From: Amycolatopsis sp. cg9 | GTDB taxonomy: Bacteria; Actinomycetota; Actinomycetes; Mycobacteriales; Pseudonocardiaceae | Length of the DNA stretch: 64,000 bases | Assembly: GCF_041346945.1 (NCBI RefSeq) | Contig: NZ_CP166850.1 | Coordinates: forward strand, 9,160,501 to 9,224,500 | Direction: 5' to 3' | Shown here: positions 45,701-54,526 of the stretch, piece after piece | Layout: each line of letters begins with the position of its first letter | Numbering within the stretch: the first letter of the stretch is position 1 | Translations under genes and position numbers: made by a program | The notes under the pieces: model-generated | Seen by the model: only the letters and a program-made list of their open reading frames with translations | Database searches by the model: none | What the model was told of the DNA's origin: nothing

Positions 45701-45720
45701 AGCGGAATGCAGGGGGTGGC

Positions 45721-48270
45721 ATGGATCCGACGGAGATCGGCACGCTCCCCCAGCTAGCAGATGCCCTCGACCAGCTACGCCGTGAACGGTCGCTGTCACT
45801 GCAGGCGCTGGCCGATGCCGCCAAGAGGCTGCCGGCGCGAGGCGGGCGGCGACCGGCTCTGCCGCGGTCCACCGCCAGTGACCTGCTGAACGCCAAGTCC
45901 GTGCCCGAGGCCGAGACGGTGGTGACATTCCTTGCCGCCTGCGGCATCCACGAGAAGGAGGTGCAGCGGCCGTGGCTGCAGGCCCTAGAGCGAGTGGCCA
46001 CCCAGCACCAACGGCGCCCGCCGGGGACGGTGCGGGTCCGCGACACGCAGCCACGGGTACTGGGGGTGCACGCCGCGATACAGACCACCCTGCCGCCCGA
46101 GGACGCGCAACCCGGGCCAGGTGAGGGTGAGCTGCCGCTGTACGTGCCGCGAGACTTCGACGCCGATCTACGCACGAAGCTCACCCGGGCGCAGCACCAG
46201 GGCGGGTTCGTGCTGCTGGCCGGAGACTCCTCGGTCGGAAAGACCCGCGCCCTGTTCGAGGCGGTAAAGGCGGTGATGCCGGACTGGTGGCTGCTGCACC
46301 TCCGCGATGCGAAAGCACTGCGGGAGTTCGCAGCGCATCCGGCCGAGCGGACGGTGGTGTGGCTAGACGAGCTGCAGGACTACCTCGACTTCGCCGGAGG
46401 CGTGCCGGCCGGCCAGGTCCGCGAGCTGATCGCAGCCGGGTTCGTGCTGGTCGCGACGTGCTGGCCCGGCGAGCACCGCAAGCGCGTAGCGCTGCCTGAG
46501 AAGGACCGGCCGGACCCGTATGCCAACGACCGGCGCCTGCTCGGACTGGCCGACGTGCTGCACGTGCCCTCCGCGTTCAGCCCCCACGAGCGGCGCCGCG
46601 CCGAAGACCTCGCCGGCACCGATCACCGGATCCGGGTCGCGCTTGACACCCCCGACGCCGGCTTCACCCAAGTGATGGCCGCGGGCCCGGAACTGATCCG
46701 CCACTGGAACGAGGCGCCCGCCTACGCCAAGGCGGTCATCACCGCCGCGCTTGACGCCCGCCGTGTCGGCGCCCACGCACCCCTCACCCGCGACCACCTC
46801 ACCGACACCGCACCCGGCTACCTCAACGAGCGGGAAGTAGCCACCGCACCCCCGGACTGGCTCGAGGACGCCCTGGCCTACGCCACCAGGCTCCTTCACG
46901 GCGCCACCGCCGCCCTAATCCCCGTTTCCGCCGGCATGGGCACCATCGCCGGCTACCAGGTCGCCGACTACCTGCACCAGCACGCGCTACGAGTTCGCCG
47001 TCGCGAACCCCTTCCCGACACCGCTTGGCACGCCCTGACCCTCCACCATCACCCCGATGACACCCACCGCCTCGCCGGCGGCGCCGACCGCCGCGGCCGC
47101 GACCACGAAGCTCTCATTCTGTACCAACAACTCGCGGACCGCGGCAGCCAGTTCGTCCTCCGCCGGTTGGCGGAGCTGCTGGCTGAGCAGGGCCAGGTGG
47201 AGCAGCTGCGAAGCCGCGCCGACAACGGCGACCCGCACGCCGCAGCCGAGTTGGCTGAGTTGCTGGCCGAGCAGGGGCAGGTCGAGGACGCCATACAGGT
47301 GCTGCAAAGCCGCGCCGACAACGGCGGCCGACGCGCCGCTGCCCGGTTGGCTGGGCTGCTGGCCAAGTATGGGCGAGAGGAGCAACTGCGCGCCCGAGCA
47401 GACAACGGCGACCGGCCCGCCGCCGCCCAACTGGCTGAGCTGCTGGCCAAACAGGGACAGCTGGAGCAACTGCGCGTCCGCGCCGATAACGGCGACCCGC
47501 ACGCCGCCGCCCAGTTAGCTGGCCTGTTGGGCGAGCACGGACAGATAGAAGAGCTGCGAAGCCGCGCAGACAACGGTAATTGGCACGCCGCCGCTCGACT
47601 AGCCGACTTGCTGGCCGAGCACGAGCAGTTGGAGGAACTGCGAGTCCGCGCCGACAACGGCGACCGGCACGCCGCCGCCCGATTGGTTGAGCTGCTGACC
47701 GGGCAGAGACAAGCGGAGCAACTGCGAGTCCGCGCCGACAACGGCGACGGGTACGCCGCTACTCGGCTAGCAGGGCTGCTGGCCGAGCCTCAGCAGATAG
47801 AGGAGCTGCGCGCCAACGCCGACAACGGCGACCGGCACGCCGCCCGCCAACTGGCTGGGTTGCTGGCCAAGCAGGGACAGGTTGAGGACGCCATCCAGAT
47901 ATTGCGCGCCAACGCCGACAACGGCGACCGGCACGCCGCCCGCCAACTGGCTGGGTTGCTGGCCAAGCAGGGACAGGTTGAGGACGCCATCCAGATATTG
48001 CGCGCCAACGCCGACAACGGCGACCGGCACGCCGCCCGCCAACTGGCTGGGTTGCTGGCCAAGCAGGGACAGGTTGAGGACGCCATCCAGATATTGCGCG
48101 CCGACACCGACAACGGCGACCGGCGCGCGTCCGTCCGGTTGCTTGACCTCCTGACCGAGGAAAGGCAGGTTGAGGAGTTGGAACGGGAAGTGACGGCGGG
48201 AACGGTAGGTGCGGTTGCCGCTCTGCGTCGCTTACGGTCTTGTAGGCCGCCCCACGGAACTGACAGCTGA
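45721..48270 (+). CDS. HTH + P-loop NTPase + helical-repeat protein (copy B)
   Basis: This 849-aa protein is a paralogue of the protein at 36498-38600. Start ATG 45721 follows GGGGGTGGC. XRE-like HTH (residues 10-70), NTPase with GDSSVGKT (Walker A) and TVVWLDELQD (Walker B), then a longer repeat array of about 16 units (RADNGD, RLAxLLAxxGQ). The difference in repeat number between copies shows that the sensor region is expanding; three consecutive units at 47808-48096 are nearly identical at DNA level. The NTPase part is about three-quarters identical to copy A. Expected to be a trigger-responsive repressor/switch; inference. Confidence 0.8.
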   Translation: MDPTEIGTLPQLADALDQLRRERSLSLQALADAAKRLPARGGRRPALPRSTASDLLNAKSVPEAETVVTFLAACGIHEKEVQRPWLQALERVATQHQRRPPGTVRVRDTQPRVLGVHAAIQTTLPPEDAQPGPGEGELPLYVPRDFDADLRTKLTRAQHQGGFVLLAGDSSVGKTRALFEAVKAVMPDWWLLHLRDAKALREFAAHPAERTVVWLDELQDYLDFAGGVPAGQVRELIAAGFVLVATCWPGEHRKRVALPEKDRPDPYANDRRLLGLADVLHVPSAFSPHERRRAEDLAGTDHRIRVALDTPDAGFTQVMAAGPELIRHWNEAPAYAKAVITAALDARRVGAHAPLTRDHLTDTAPGYLNEREVATAPPDWLEDALAYATRLLHGATAALIPVSAGMGTIAGYQVADYLHQHALRVRRREPLPDTAWHALTLHHHPDDTHRLAGGADRRGRDHEALILYQQLADRGSQFVLRRLAELLAEQGQVEQLRSRADNGDPHAAAELAELLAEQGQVEDAIQVLQSRADNGGRRAAARLAGLLAKYGREEQLRARADNGDRPAAAQLAELLAKQGQLEQLRVRADNGDPHAAAQLAGLLGEHGQIEELRSRADNGNWHAAARLADLLAEHEQLEELRVRADNGDRHAAARLVELLTGQRQAEQLRVRADNGDGYAATRLAGLLAEPQQIEELRANADNGDRHAARQLAGLLAKQGQVEDAIQILRANADNGDRHAARQLAGLLAKQGQVEDAIQILRANADNGDRHAARQLAGLLAKQGQVEDAIQILRADTDNGDRRASVRLLDLLTEERQVEELEREVTAGTVGAVAALRRLRSCRPPHGTDS
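47808..48096 (+). repeat. Three tandem 96-bp repeats inside copy B
   Basis: Units starting at 47808, 47904 and 48000 begin GCGCGCCAACGCCGACAACG and are essentially identical over 96 bp (32 codons), except for the end of the last. They encode one helical-repeat unit each. Such exactness points to recent expansion by slippage or unequal crossing-over. Confidence 0.9.
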
Positions 48271-48589
48271 TCTTCGCGTATTCGGGCAGAGATCAATCGG
48301 GTACAGGACGCCCAGCTGACGACGGGCGGAACCGTCCAGCCGCGGTCGGCACTGCCGCGTCACGCCGACGAGTTCACTACCCAACGCCGGCCCGAGCGTC
48401 GTCTTTGGCGGCGATGCAAGACTCCAGTCGTGCCCGACTCGCTTGTTCCTGTCAAGCGACAAGCATCCTGGCCAGCCACAGTGGCCTGACCTGAGCGGCG
48501 ACCAGGCTCGTTGACGCAACAGCCCGGACTTTCCGTCAAGAAACTTGGCCGATTCCAAGAGATCGGTCCTCGGCCGAGTCCTTCACCCT
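48271..48589. other. Stretch without a supported gene
   Basis: Only short overlapping frames with no recognisable features were seen. Confidence 0.4.
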
Positions 48590-48646
48590 CTACCCAGGGG
48601 TGACCTCGGCCCGCGTCGGGCGGTCGCGCAAGGTGTGAGCGGCGAT
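48590..48646 (-). pseudogene. Terminal remnant of a GGGRW-type small gene (copy 3)
   Basis: The minus frame reads IAAHTLRDRPTRAEVTPG then TAG. It matches the last residues of the 65-aa protein (IAAHTLRDRPTWTEV), also at DNA level (CGCAAGGTGTG core). The conserved N-terminal part is absent. Confidence 0.5.
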
Positions 48647-48946
48647 CGTCCTGATGCCTACCAAGGCGTGCGAAGCGAGGGACCCCGGGCAACTCGGAGC
48701 GTGCCTTGTCCGCCGTATGCGTCTTCTGAACTGCGCAGATACAGTCGATCAAGCCATCAGATTCGCACGGCCGATCTGAGCCAATCCGCACGTTTGGAGA
48801 GTCAGGGTTGACCTGTGGCCAGCCCGGACGCCTTGCTTGCCCTACAGCCGCACCCCGCGCCTGTGGTCGTGGCCCTAGCCGTGGTGCAGGTGGTCGTGGT
48901 ACTGCTCGCGGCGCCTGCTGTCGGCAAGCTGGCACTGTTGTCCGAG

Positions 48947-50023
48947 TCAGCCATGGTCGGCGGGACGTCGGCGCGGCGAGGTCATCGCCACAACGGTGCC
49001 CGCGCCATTCAAGCCGTTGCCGATTCGCTTAATGTCGGCGCTGGTGATGGCGCCCTCGGCATCCACGGTGGCCTTGCCAGCCAGCTTCTCCATCTCGCGG
49101 ATCAACTCGCGGCTCTTCTCCGGCGGCAGCTCCTCGAAGACCCTGGCCGACTCCTCCGGCGTCATGCCGATCAGCAGCCCGGCTGCGACCGGCGGCTTCA
49201 TCGCCGCGAAGACGCTGATGGTCGGGCTGACGTCCTGGTCCTCGCTCATCAGGAACACGTTGTTGGCGGTCCGGCGCATGCGGTCCGGGCGGACGCGGTT
49301 GAACTCCGCACGCTGCCACGCAGCTAACCACTGCTCCGCCGAGTACCACGCGGGACGTTCGTGCCCAGTTTCACGGAGCAGGCCTCGATTCCGGCCGTAG
49401 CTGAGCAACCCACGGACGGCGGTCTCGAACGTCTCGGAGGTGGGCGAGCGCTTGCCGCTGAACAGGTCGCTCAGCGTGCTTACGCCCAGGCCGCCGAAGA
49501 AGTCCTGTCTGGTCATGTGCATGGCCAGCACGCGCAGGCTGGGGTTCCCGACCGCGATTCGCAGGACCCGCAGCTCGTAGATGATGTCCTCGATGGTCCG
49601 GGCCGCGTACGGTTTGGGCACACACGCATCCGGTGGGGCCAGCTCAAGCTCGACCGGGCGCAGTCGGCCCGGCTTGATTGGCTTACCCTCGGGGGTGTGC
49701 GTCGGCACGACGACGTCGGCGTCACCGAGCTTGCGCCGCAGGTGTCCGACCATCCGAGCGACCTGCAGCCGGTCGTTCTTCCAGCGCAATACCTCCTCGG
49801 CGTCGGAGCCTAGAGCGGTCACAAACGCCTCGACGACTGCCTCGGTGGGCAGCTTCATCCCGGCGCAGGCCTCGGCGAACACAGAATGCGAGTAGTAGGT
49901 GTCCGCCTCGGCCATCTCACGGAAGGTCGGCCGTGGCACGGCCGCGTCCCGGCGGTCACGCAGGCGCTGCGCGAACTGTCCGATCGGGCCGGTGTCCGCG
50001 ATCGGTGCCATCTTGCGTCCCAT
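48947..50023 (-). CDS. XRE-like HTH regulator with MgtE_N-like C-terminal helices
   Basis: This is a 358-aa protein with ATG 50023 preceded by GAGGGG. Two HTH-like regions: about 15-75 (FAQRLRDRRDAAVPRPTFRE, YYSHSVFAEACAG) and about 165-215 (LAMHMTRQDFFGGLGVSTLS, DLFSGKRSPT), resembling the XRE modules used by actinobacterial regulators. A C-terminal helical pair (AAMKPPVAAGLLIGMTPEES followed by RVFEELPPEKSRELIREM) looks like MgtE_N-type helices. It is the second gene of an operon after a small membrane protein (13 bp gap). Function is probably transcription control linked to a membrane signal; inference. Confidence 0.7.
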   Translation of the reverse strand: MGRKMAPIADTGPIGQFAQRLRDRRDAAVPRPTFREMAEADTYYSHSVFAEACAGMKLPTEAVVEAFVTALGSDAEEVLRWKNDRLQVARMVGHLRRKLGDADVVVPTHTPEGKPIKPGRLRPVELELAPPDACVPKPYAARTIEDIIYELRVLRIAVGNPSLRVLAMHMTRQDFFGGLGVSTLSDLFSGKRSPTSETFETAVRGLLSYGRNRGLLRETGHERPAWYSAEQWLAAWQRAEFNRVRPDRMRRTANNVFLMSEDQDVSPTISVFAAMKPPVAAGLLIGMTPEESARVFEELPPEKSRELIREMEKLAGKATVDAEGAITSADIKRIGNGLNGAGTVVAMTSPRRRPADHG

Positions 50024-50036
50024 CGCCCGTCCCCTC

Positions 50037-50399
50037 TCAGCCGCGGCGGCCCATGTGCCCGGCGACGGCGCTCAATACGCCAAGTGCGACGGCGGTGAGG
50101 GCGCCGGGCACGCCGAGGGCGACCGCGAGGTCCTGATGCAGGGCGAGCAGGACGACCACCAGGATCGCGTCGATGACGAACACGGCCAGGAACCCCAACA
50201 GCCAGAACAACGGCGTCCCTGCCGGCGTCGGGCTGGCCGACGCCGGCAGAGCGACCGGCGGCGCCGGGGCGTACGGCGTTGAGCTGAGGTATGGCGGCGC
50301 GCTGTCGACCGGGGAGACGATCGCGGGTGTCTCCAGCGGAACGAGGGCCTTCTCCTCGGCCGGCGTGTCCGGCGAGGTAGGGGCGGAACCGTCGGACAT
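50037..50399 (-). CDS. Small two-helix membrane protein, partner of the HTH regulator
   Basis: This 120-aa protein has a Pro/Ala/Ser-rich N-terminal 60 residues and two hydrophobic helices (FWLLGFLAVFVIDAILVVVL; VALGVPGALTAVALGVLSAV). ATG 50399 has GTGAGGA upstream. The stop is 13 bp from the start of the HTH-like gene, so both are probably co-transcribed. The layout (small membrane protein plus HTH protein) recalls the duplicated module, but sequences differ. Confidence 0.75.
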   Translation of the reverse strand: MSDGSAPTSPDTPAEEKALVPLETPAIVSPVDSAPPYLSSTPYAPAPPVALPASASPTPAGTPLFWLLGFLAVFVIDAILVVVLLALHQDLAVALGVPGALTAVALGVLSAVAGHMGRRG

Positions 50400-51097
50400 G
50401 GATCCTCACTTCTGCAGTTACTCTGACCTGGAGCGTTTTCGCCTCATGCGCCCCGGAGCCACCGGGCGTGCCCGCACGTAAACGCACATCATGCCCGACT
50501 TCGCTCATGATCGGGCGCTGAGTTGTCAGGGATCGCATTGTTCGCCGATTCGAGACTGTCCGACGCGACCAGTTTTTGTCCATTGTTCGCGCGACAACCT
50601 CGACAACACCCGCCAATGGGCAGGTCGAGGCGGGGGTGTCCGAGATCGTTCGGTTCTTGTCCGACCATGTGCGGCGAGATGCTTTGAAACGCGTCTCGCG
50701 TATTCAATGGACAAGCTCGCGCACCTCCTCAGGTGCACGTGCAGGCTCACTTCTTCACTGACCTGGAGCGTGTAGCCGAACCCATTCGGGACCTGTTAGC
50801 CGCAGGACCTGGTCGTATCGGGACGGAGGACCTGATGAGGCGCACATCTTCGGATGTCACCTCGTCAGCGTTTCTTCGCCTCCCGGCTCGGTAAGAGCTC
50901 GGGGACCGACGACGCCCTGGTCAGCCCCTGGTGGCGTGTATCCATCCGGGAGCGCCCGGTGGCAGTCGTCGGTCCGATTCGATACTGGCAGCCCGCGCGC
51001 TCGCGGCGAAGCCGATCGCACCATCCCGCACATCCCGCGGACACACCCTGCCAGCCGGACAATCGCCCAGCCGGTAACCCGCGTGCTCCGCGCGGCG
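50400..51097. other. Gene-free stretch
   Basis: About 700 bp with only short overlapping frames; it should contain the promoter of the minus-strand pair. I see no repeats or recognisable RNA gene. Confidence 0.4.
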
Positions 51098-51517
51098 CTA
51101 CCCGAGCTGGCGATCCCGGAGCTCACGACCAAGCCGCTTCACCCGCCGCCGCACGCTCTCGCCCGCCTCGGCCGGCAGTCCGGCGCGCAGCGACGCTTCT
51201 CGCCAGGTGAACCCGTCGCCGTGCGCGTACTGCAGGAGAACCAGCCGGTACTCGGCCTTGAGCAGCGGCATCAGGGCACGGAGCCGTCGCTGCGCGTCCA
51301 GACCGCCCTCCAACGTCGCGTACGGGTCATGAGGGTCGAGCACCTGCTGGGCGAGCGTCAGCAGCCCGCCGTCGCTGCAGCCGACGGGCAGTGCACGTAT
51401 TCGATCGTGCACTATTCGCGTTGGCGCTCGTGTGTCGAACCCTGTGTCTCGAGCGGGTCGCCAGCACCTCAGTCGTGCCGCCATCGCTAGGCCGACTGAG
51501 TGGTAGCCAGGCGCCAT
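51098..51517 (-). CDS. Sigma-70-region-4-like HTH protein
   Basis: This is a 139-aa ORF (shorter start at 51484 possible). The C-terminal 70 residues look like sigma region 4 (LDAQRRLRALMPLLKAEYRL, LLQYAHGDGFTWREASLRAG, then a Arg-rich recognition helix RRRVKRLGREL). Region 2 is not visible, so it may be a truncated or atypical sigma factor or an adaptor. It is divergent from the alpha/beta hydrolase gene and could control it; inference. Confidence 0.5.
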   Translation of the reverse strand: MAPGYHSVGLAMAARLRCWRPARDTGFDTRAPTRIVHDRIRALPVGCSDGGLLTLAQQVLDPHDPYATLEGGLDAQRRLRALMPLLKAEYRLVLLQYAHGDGFTWREASLRAGLPAEAGESVRRRVKRLGRELRDRQLG

Positions 51518-51597
51518 GGCAACGTGACATGCGTGACTGGCGATTACTAGCAGTAGTGCCCTCTGAGGCTCGGGCGCTCTCGCGTTGGGAGGCGGTG

Positions 51598-52461
51598 GTG
51601 GGACGAATCGTATGCGTGCACGGCATCGGGCAGCAGGGTGCCGGGGGGCAGTTGCTGTTGCGTGACTGGGCGCCCGCGCTCCTGGGTGGGCTGACCCGTG
51701 CCGGCGACGGCGGCGCAGCCACTGCTGATGACGTGGTGATGGGCTTCTACGGGAACTTGTTCCGGCCAGCTGGGGAGCTGTTAGCCGTCGGCGACCCGAT
51801 GTTCACCGCGGATGATGTCGAGCCCGGTCTGGAGGAGGATCTGCTGCTGGCGTGGTGGCGGGAGGCAGCACGAGTGGATCCGAAAGTGGCGCCGCCGGAG
51901 GCGGACACGCTGGTGCGCGTGCCAGGGTCGGTGCAGGCGGCGCTGCGGCAGCTATCGCGGTCGCGGTTTTTCGGTGGCGTGGCGTTGCGGGCGTTGGTGT
52001 TCGATCTCAAGCAGGTCCGCCGTTACCTGCAAGACCAGCAGCTGCGAGAGGCAGCCCGGGCGGTCGTCGGCAAGCTGATCACCGAGCGCACCCGCGTGGT
52101 GGTGGCGCACTCGCTGGGGTCGGTGGTGGCCTACGAGACGCTGGCGGGGATGCCCGGCCATGCAGTGCGGGCGCTAGTGACCCTGGGCTCGCCACTGGGC
52201 ATCGGCAACCTGATCTTCAACCGGCTGACGCCGGCTCCACGTGACGGTGTCGGTGCCTGGCCCGGTTCCGAGGACCTGGAGTGGACGAACGTAGCCGACC
52301 GCGGCGACGTCGTCGCGCTCGAGAAGGACCTCCGCCCGCGATTCGGGCCTCGCGTGATCAACGCGGTGGTGCACAACGGCGCCCACGCCCATGCCGTCAG
52401 CGCGTACCTGACCGACAAGCTCACCGGCGCAGCGATCGCAGGAGGCCTGCGTGACAGCTGA
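51598..52461 (+). CDS. Alpha/beta hydrolase effector-like protein
   Basis: This is a 287-aa protein. GTG 51598 (or 51595) follows GGGAGG; the longer upstream frame is not supported. Oxyanion segment RIVCVHGIGQQGAGGQ, nucleophile elbow VVAHSLGSVVAYETL (Ser near residue 171), strand RALVTLGSPLGIGN, acid in VADRGDVVALE and His in VVHNGAHAHAVSAYL: a complete lipase/esterase-type triad. Its stop overlaps the caspase gene start by 11 nt, so both are coupled. In conflict operons such hydrolases may attack membranes or act as peptidases; the substrate is unknown. Confidence 0.85.
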   Translation: MGRIVCVHGIGQQGAGGQLLLRDWAPALLGGLTRAGDGGAATADDVVMGFYGNLFRPAGELLAVGDPMFTADDVEPGLEEDLLLAWWREAARVDPKVAPPEADTLVRVPGSVQAALRQLSRSRFFGGVALRALVFDLKQVRRYLQDQQLREAARAVVGKLITERTRVVVAHSLGSVVAYETLAGMPGHAVRALVTLGSPLGIGNLIFNRLTPAPRDGVGAWPGSEDLEWTNVADRGDVVALEKDLRPRFGPRVINAVVHNGAHAHAVSAYLTDKLTGAAIAGGLRDS

Positions 52462-54526
52462 CACCGAGGGACCGCGGCGATACCTGATCGCGTCCGCCGT
52501 CGCGCGGTACCCGAAGGCGCCGCAGTGGAACCGGCCCGGGCTGATCGAAGCCCGAGAGCAGATCATCCGCCTATTCACCGACGACCTCGGCTACCAGCAC
52601 ATCAGCACCCTCGGGCTGGACCCGAGCAAGGACCAGCTGACCGCATTGCTGCGCACCTTTTGCGTGGACGACGCCCGGCGACCCGACGACATCGTGGCCG
52701 TCTACATCGGTGGCCACGGCGAAGTCCTCGATGACACCCATGAGCATCTGCTGCTGACCACCGATACCGACCCGGCCGACGTCGCCGACGCGCTCCCCAC
52801 CGCGGAGCTGGCGCGGAAGATGCTACTCAAGACCCGGGTCCGGCGGGTGCTGCTGATGCTAGACACCTGCTATTCAAGCCAGGGCGGCAGCGAACTCACC
52901 GCGGCCGCGATCACGTCCATGATTCGCAGCTGGGGTGACGACCACGGTTCGGGTCTGGCCGTCGTCACGTCGGCGCAGCCGTCCGAGCAAGCCGGAACGG
53001 GAGTGTTTCCGCGGCTGCTGCGCGACGCGGTCCACGGCTTGCCCATTGCCGGCTACAACCCGGCGACGTTGCCGCTGGATTCGATTGTCAAGGCGATGAA
53101 CACCAGCAAGGACAAACCTGGCTACCAAACGATCGGGCACAGTGTCGCCGGGCTCACCGGGGAGGTCCCGCCGTTCCTGCCCAACCCTCGCCGCGACCGA
53201 CCGGGGATGACCGAGGTTGACCTGGCTATTCAGCACGCAAGCGAGTTCGAAGTCCAGGAGGACCGCCGCGACATCGAATTCCGCACTCGGCTGCTGCATC
53301 GCGCCATGGGCGGGCGCGAGACGCAAGGCTGGTGGTTCTCTGGCCGGCACATCGCATTGCTGGACATAACTGCGTGGCTGCATCATCCGGACCCGGCCCG
53401 GGCGCTGCAGGTGGTCACGGGCAACCCGGGATCGGGCAAGACCGCCGTTCTCGGTCTGATCGCCGCATTGACCCACCCTGAGCGCCGCGCGACGGTTCCG
53501 CTGCACACCCTCGGGCTTCCCCCTGCTGCCGTGCCCGAGCCGGACACCGTGGACGTAACGATCTACGCCCAGAGCCTGACCACCGACCAGGTGCTGGCCG
53601 GCATCGCCGCAGCTGCGCACTCACACGCCGGCACACCTGGCCAGCTTCTGGAGGAGCTCAGCGGTAGAGACACGCCTCTGACCGTGCTCATCGACGCCCT
53701 CGACGAAGCTGCCGACCCCGACCATCTCGCCCGCCGCCTGCTGCGTCCCCTCGTCGACTATGCGGCGGGAAGGTTACGGCTGCTGGTCGGCACCCGGGAT
53801 TTCCTGCTGGAGCGTCTTGGCCTACGCCGCGGGGACGCAATCGACTTGGATGCCGATCGCTATGCCGATCTCCCGGCGCTCACCACCTACGCTGCCCGCG
53901 GCCTACTCAAAGCCAGCGACGATAGCCCCTACCTCGATAAGGCACCTTGGCTCATCCGCGCGGTCGCGGAGGCCGTTGGTGAAGCTGCCTACCCCTCGTT
54001 CCTGGTCGCGCGGATCACCAGCGCTACCCTCGCCGCTCAAGATCAGGCCGCCGACCCAAAGGATGCTGCCTGGCGCCGGGCACTTCCCACATATCCCGGC
54101 GAAGCGATGCGCCGCGACCTGGAAAGCCGCCTCGGCGACAACGCCGCCAAAGCGCGAGACCTGCTCCGCCCCCTCGCCTACGCCGACGGCCAAGGCCTGC
54201 CCTGGGAAGACATCTGGGCCGCCGTCGCCTCCCGTGCCGCCGGCATCACCTACACCGACAACGACCTACTCTGGCTGCGAAAGCACGCTGGCTCCTACGT
54301 CGTGGAAGCCACCGAGGACGGCCGCTCCACCTACCGGCTCTACCACCAAGCCCTCGCCGACTACCTCCGCGACGGCATCGATGCTACAGCCATGCACGAC
54401 GCCATCGCCGAGATCCTGATCGCCCGCGTGCCGCGCTCGCTCGACGGTGGCCGTGAATGGACCCGCGCACACCCATATACGTTGCGGTACCTTGCCACGC
54501 ACGCCGCCCTCGCAGGCGAAATCGAC
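52451..54526 (+). CDS. Caspase - STAND NTPase, N-terminal part of a split caspase-STAND-WD40 gene
   Basis: GTG 52451 follows GGAGG. Residues 1-230 form a caspase-like peptidase with catalytic His89 (VYIGGHGEV) and Cys140 (LLMLDTCYSS). A STAND NTPase follows: Walker A VTGNPGSGKTAV (about 322-333), Walker B VLIDALDEAAD (about 413), sensor LLVGTRDFLL, winged helix and LYHQALADYLRDG. The frame should continue into WD40 repeats, but an extra A near 54525 (the sequence GACAACCC where GACACCC is expected) shifts it; read as is, about 41 unrelated residues follow to the stop at 54649. All catalytic and NTP-binding residues are intact. Confidence 0.88.

Noticed and set aside
48360..48935. 191-aa minus frame
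   Set aside because: Pro/Arg-rich out-of-frame reading; overlaps the short homologous remnant in a different frame and has no SD.
54447..54526. Independent start for the WD40 half at 54447
   Set aside because: This segment is out of frame with the real STAND coding sequence and reads as an arbitrary peptide; homology begins only at about 54527.
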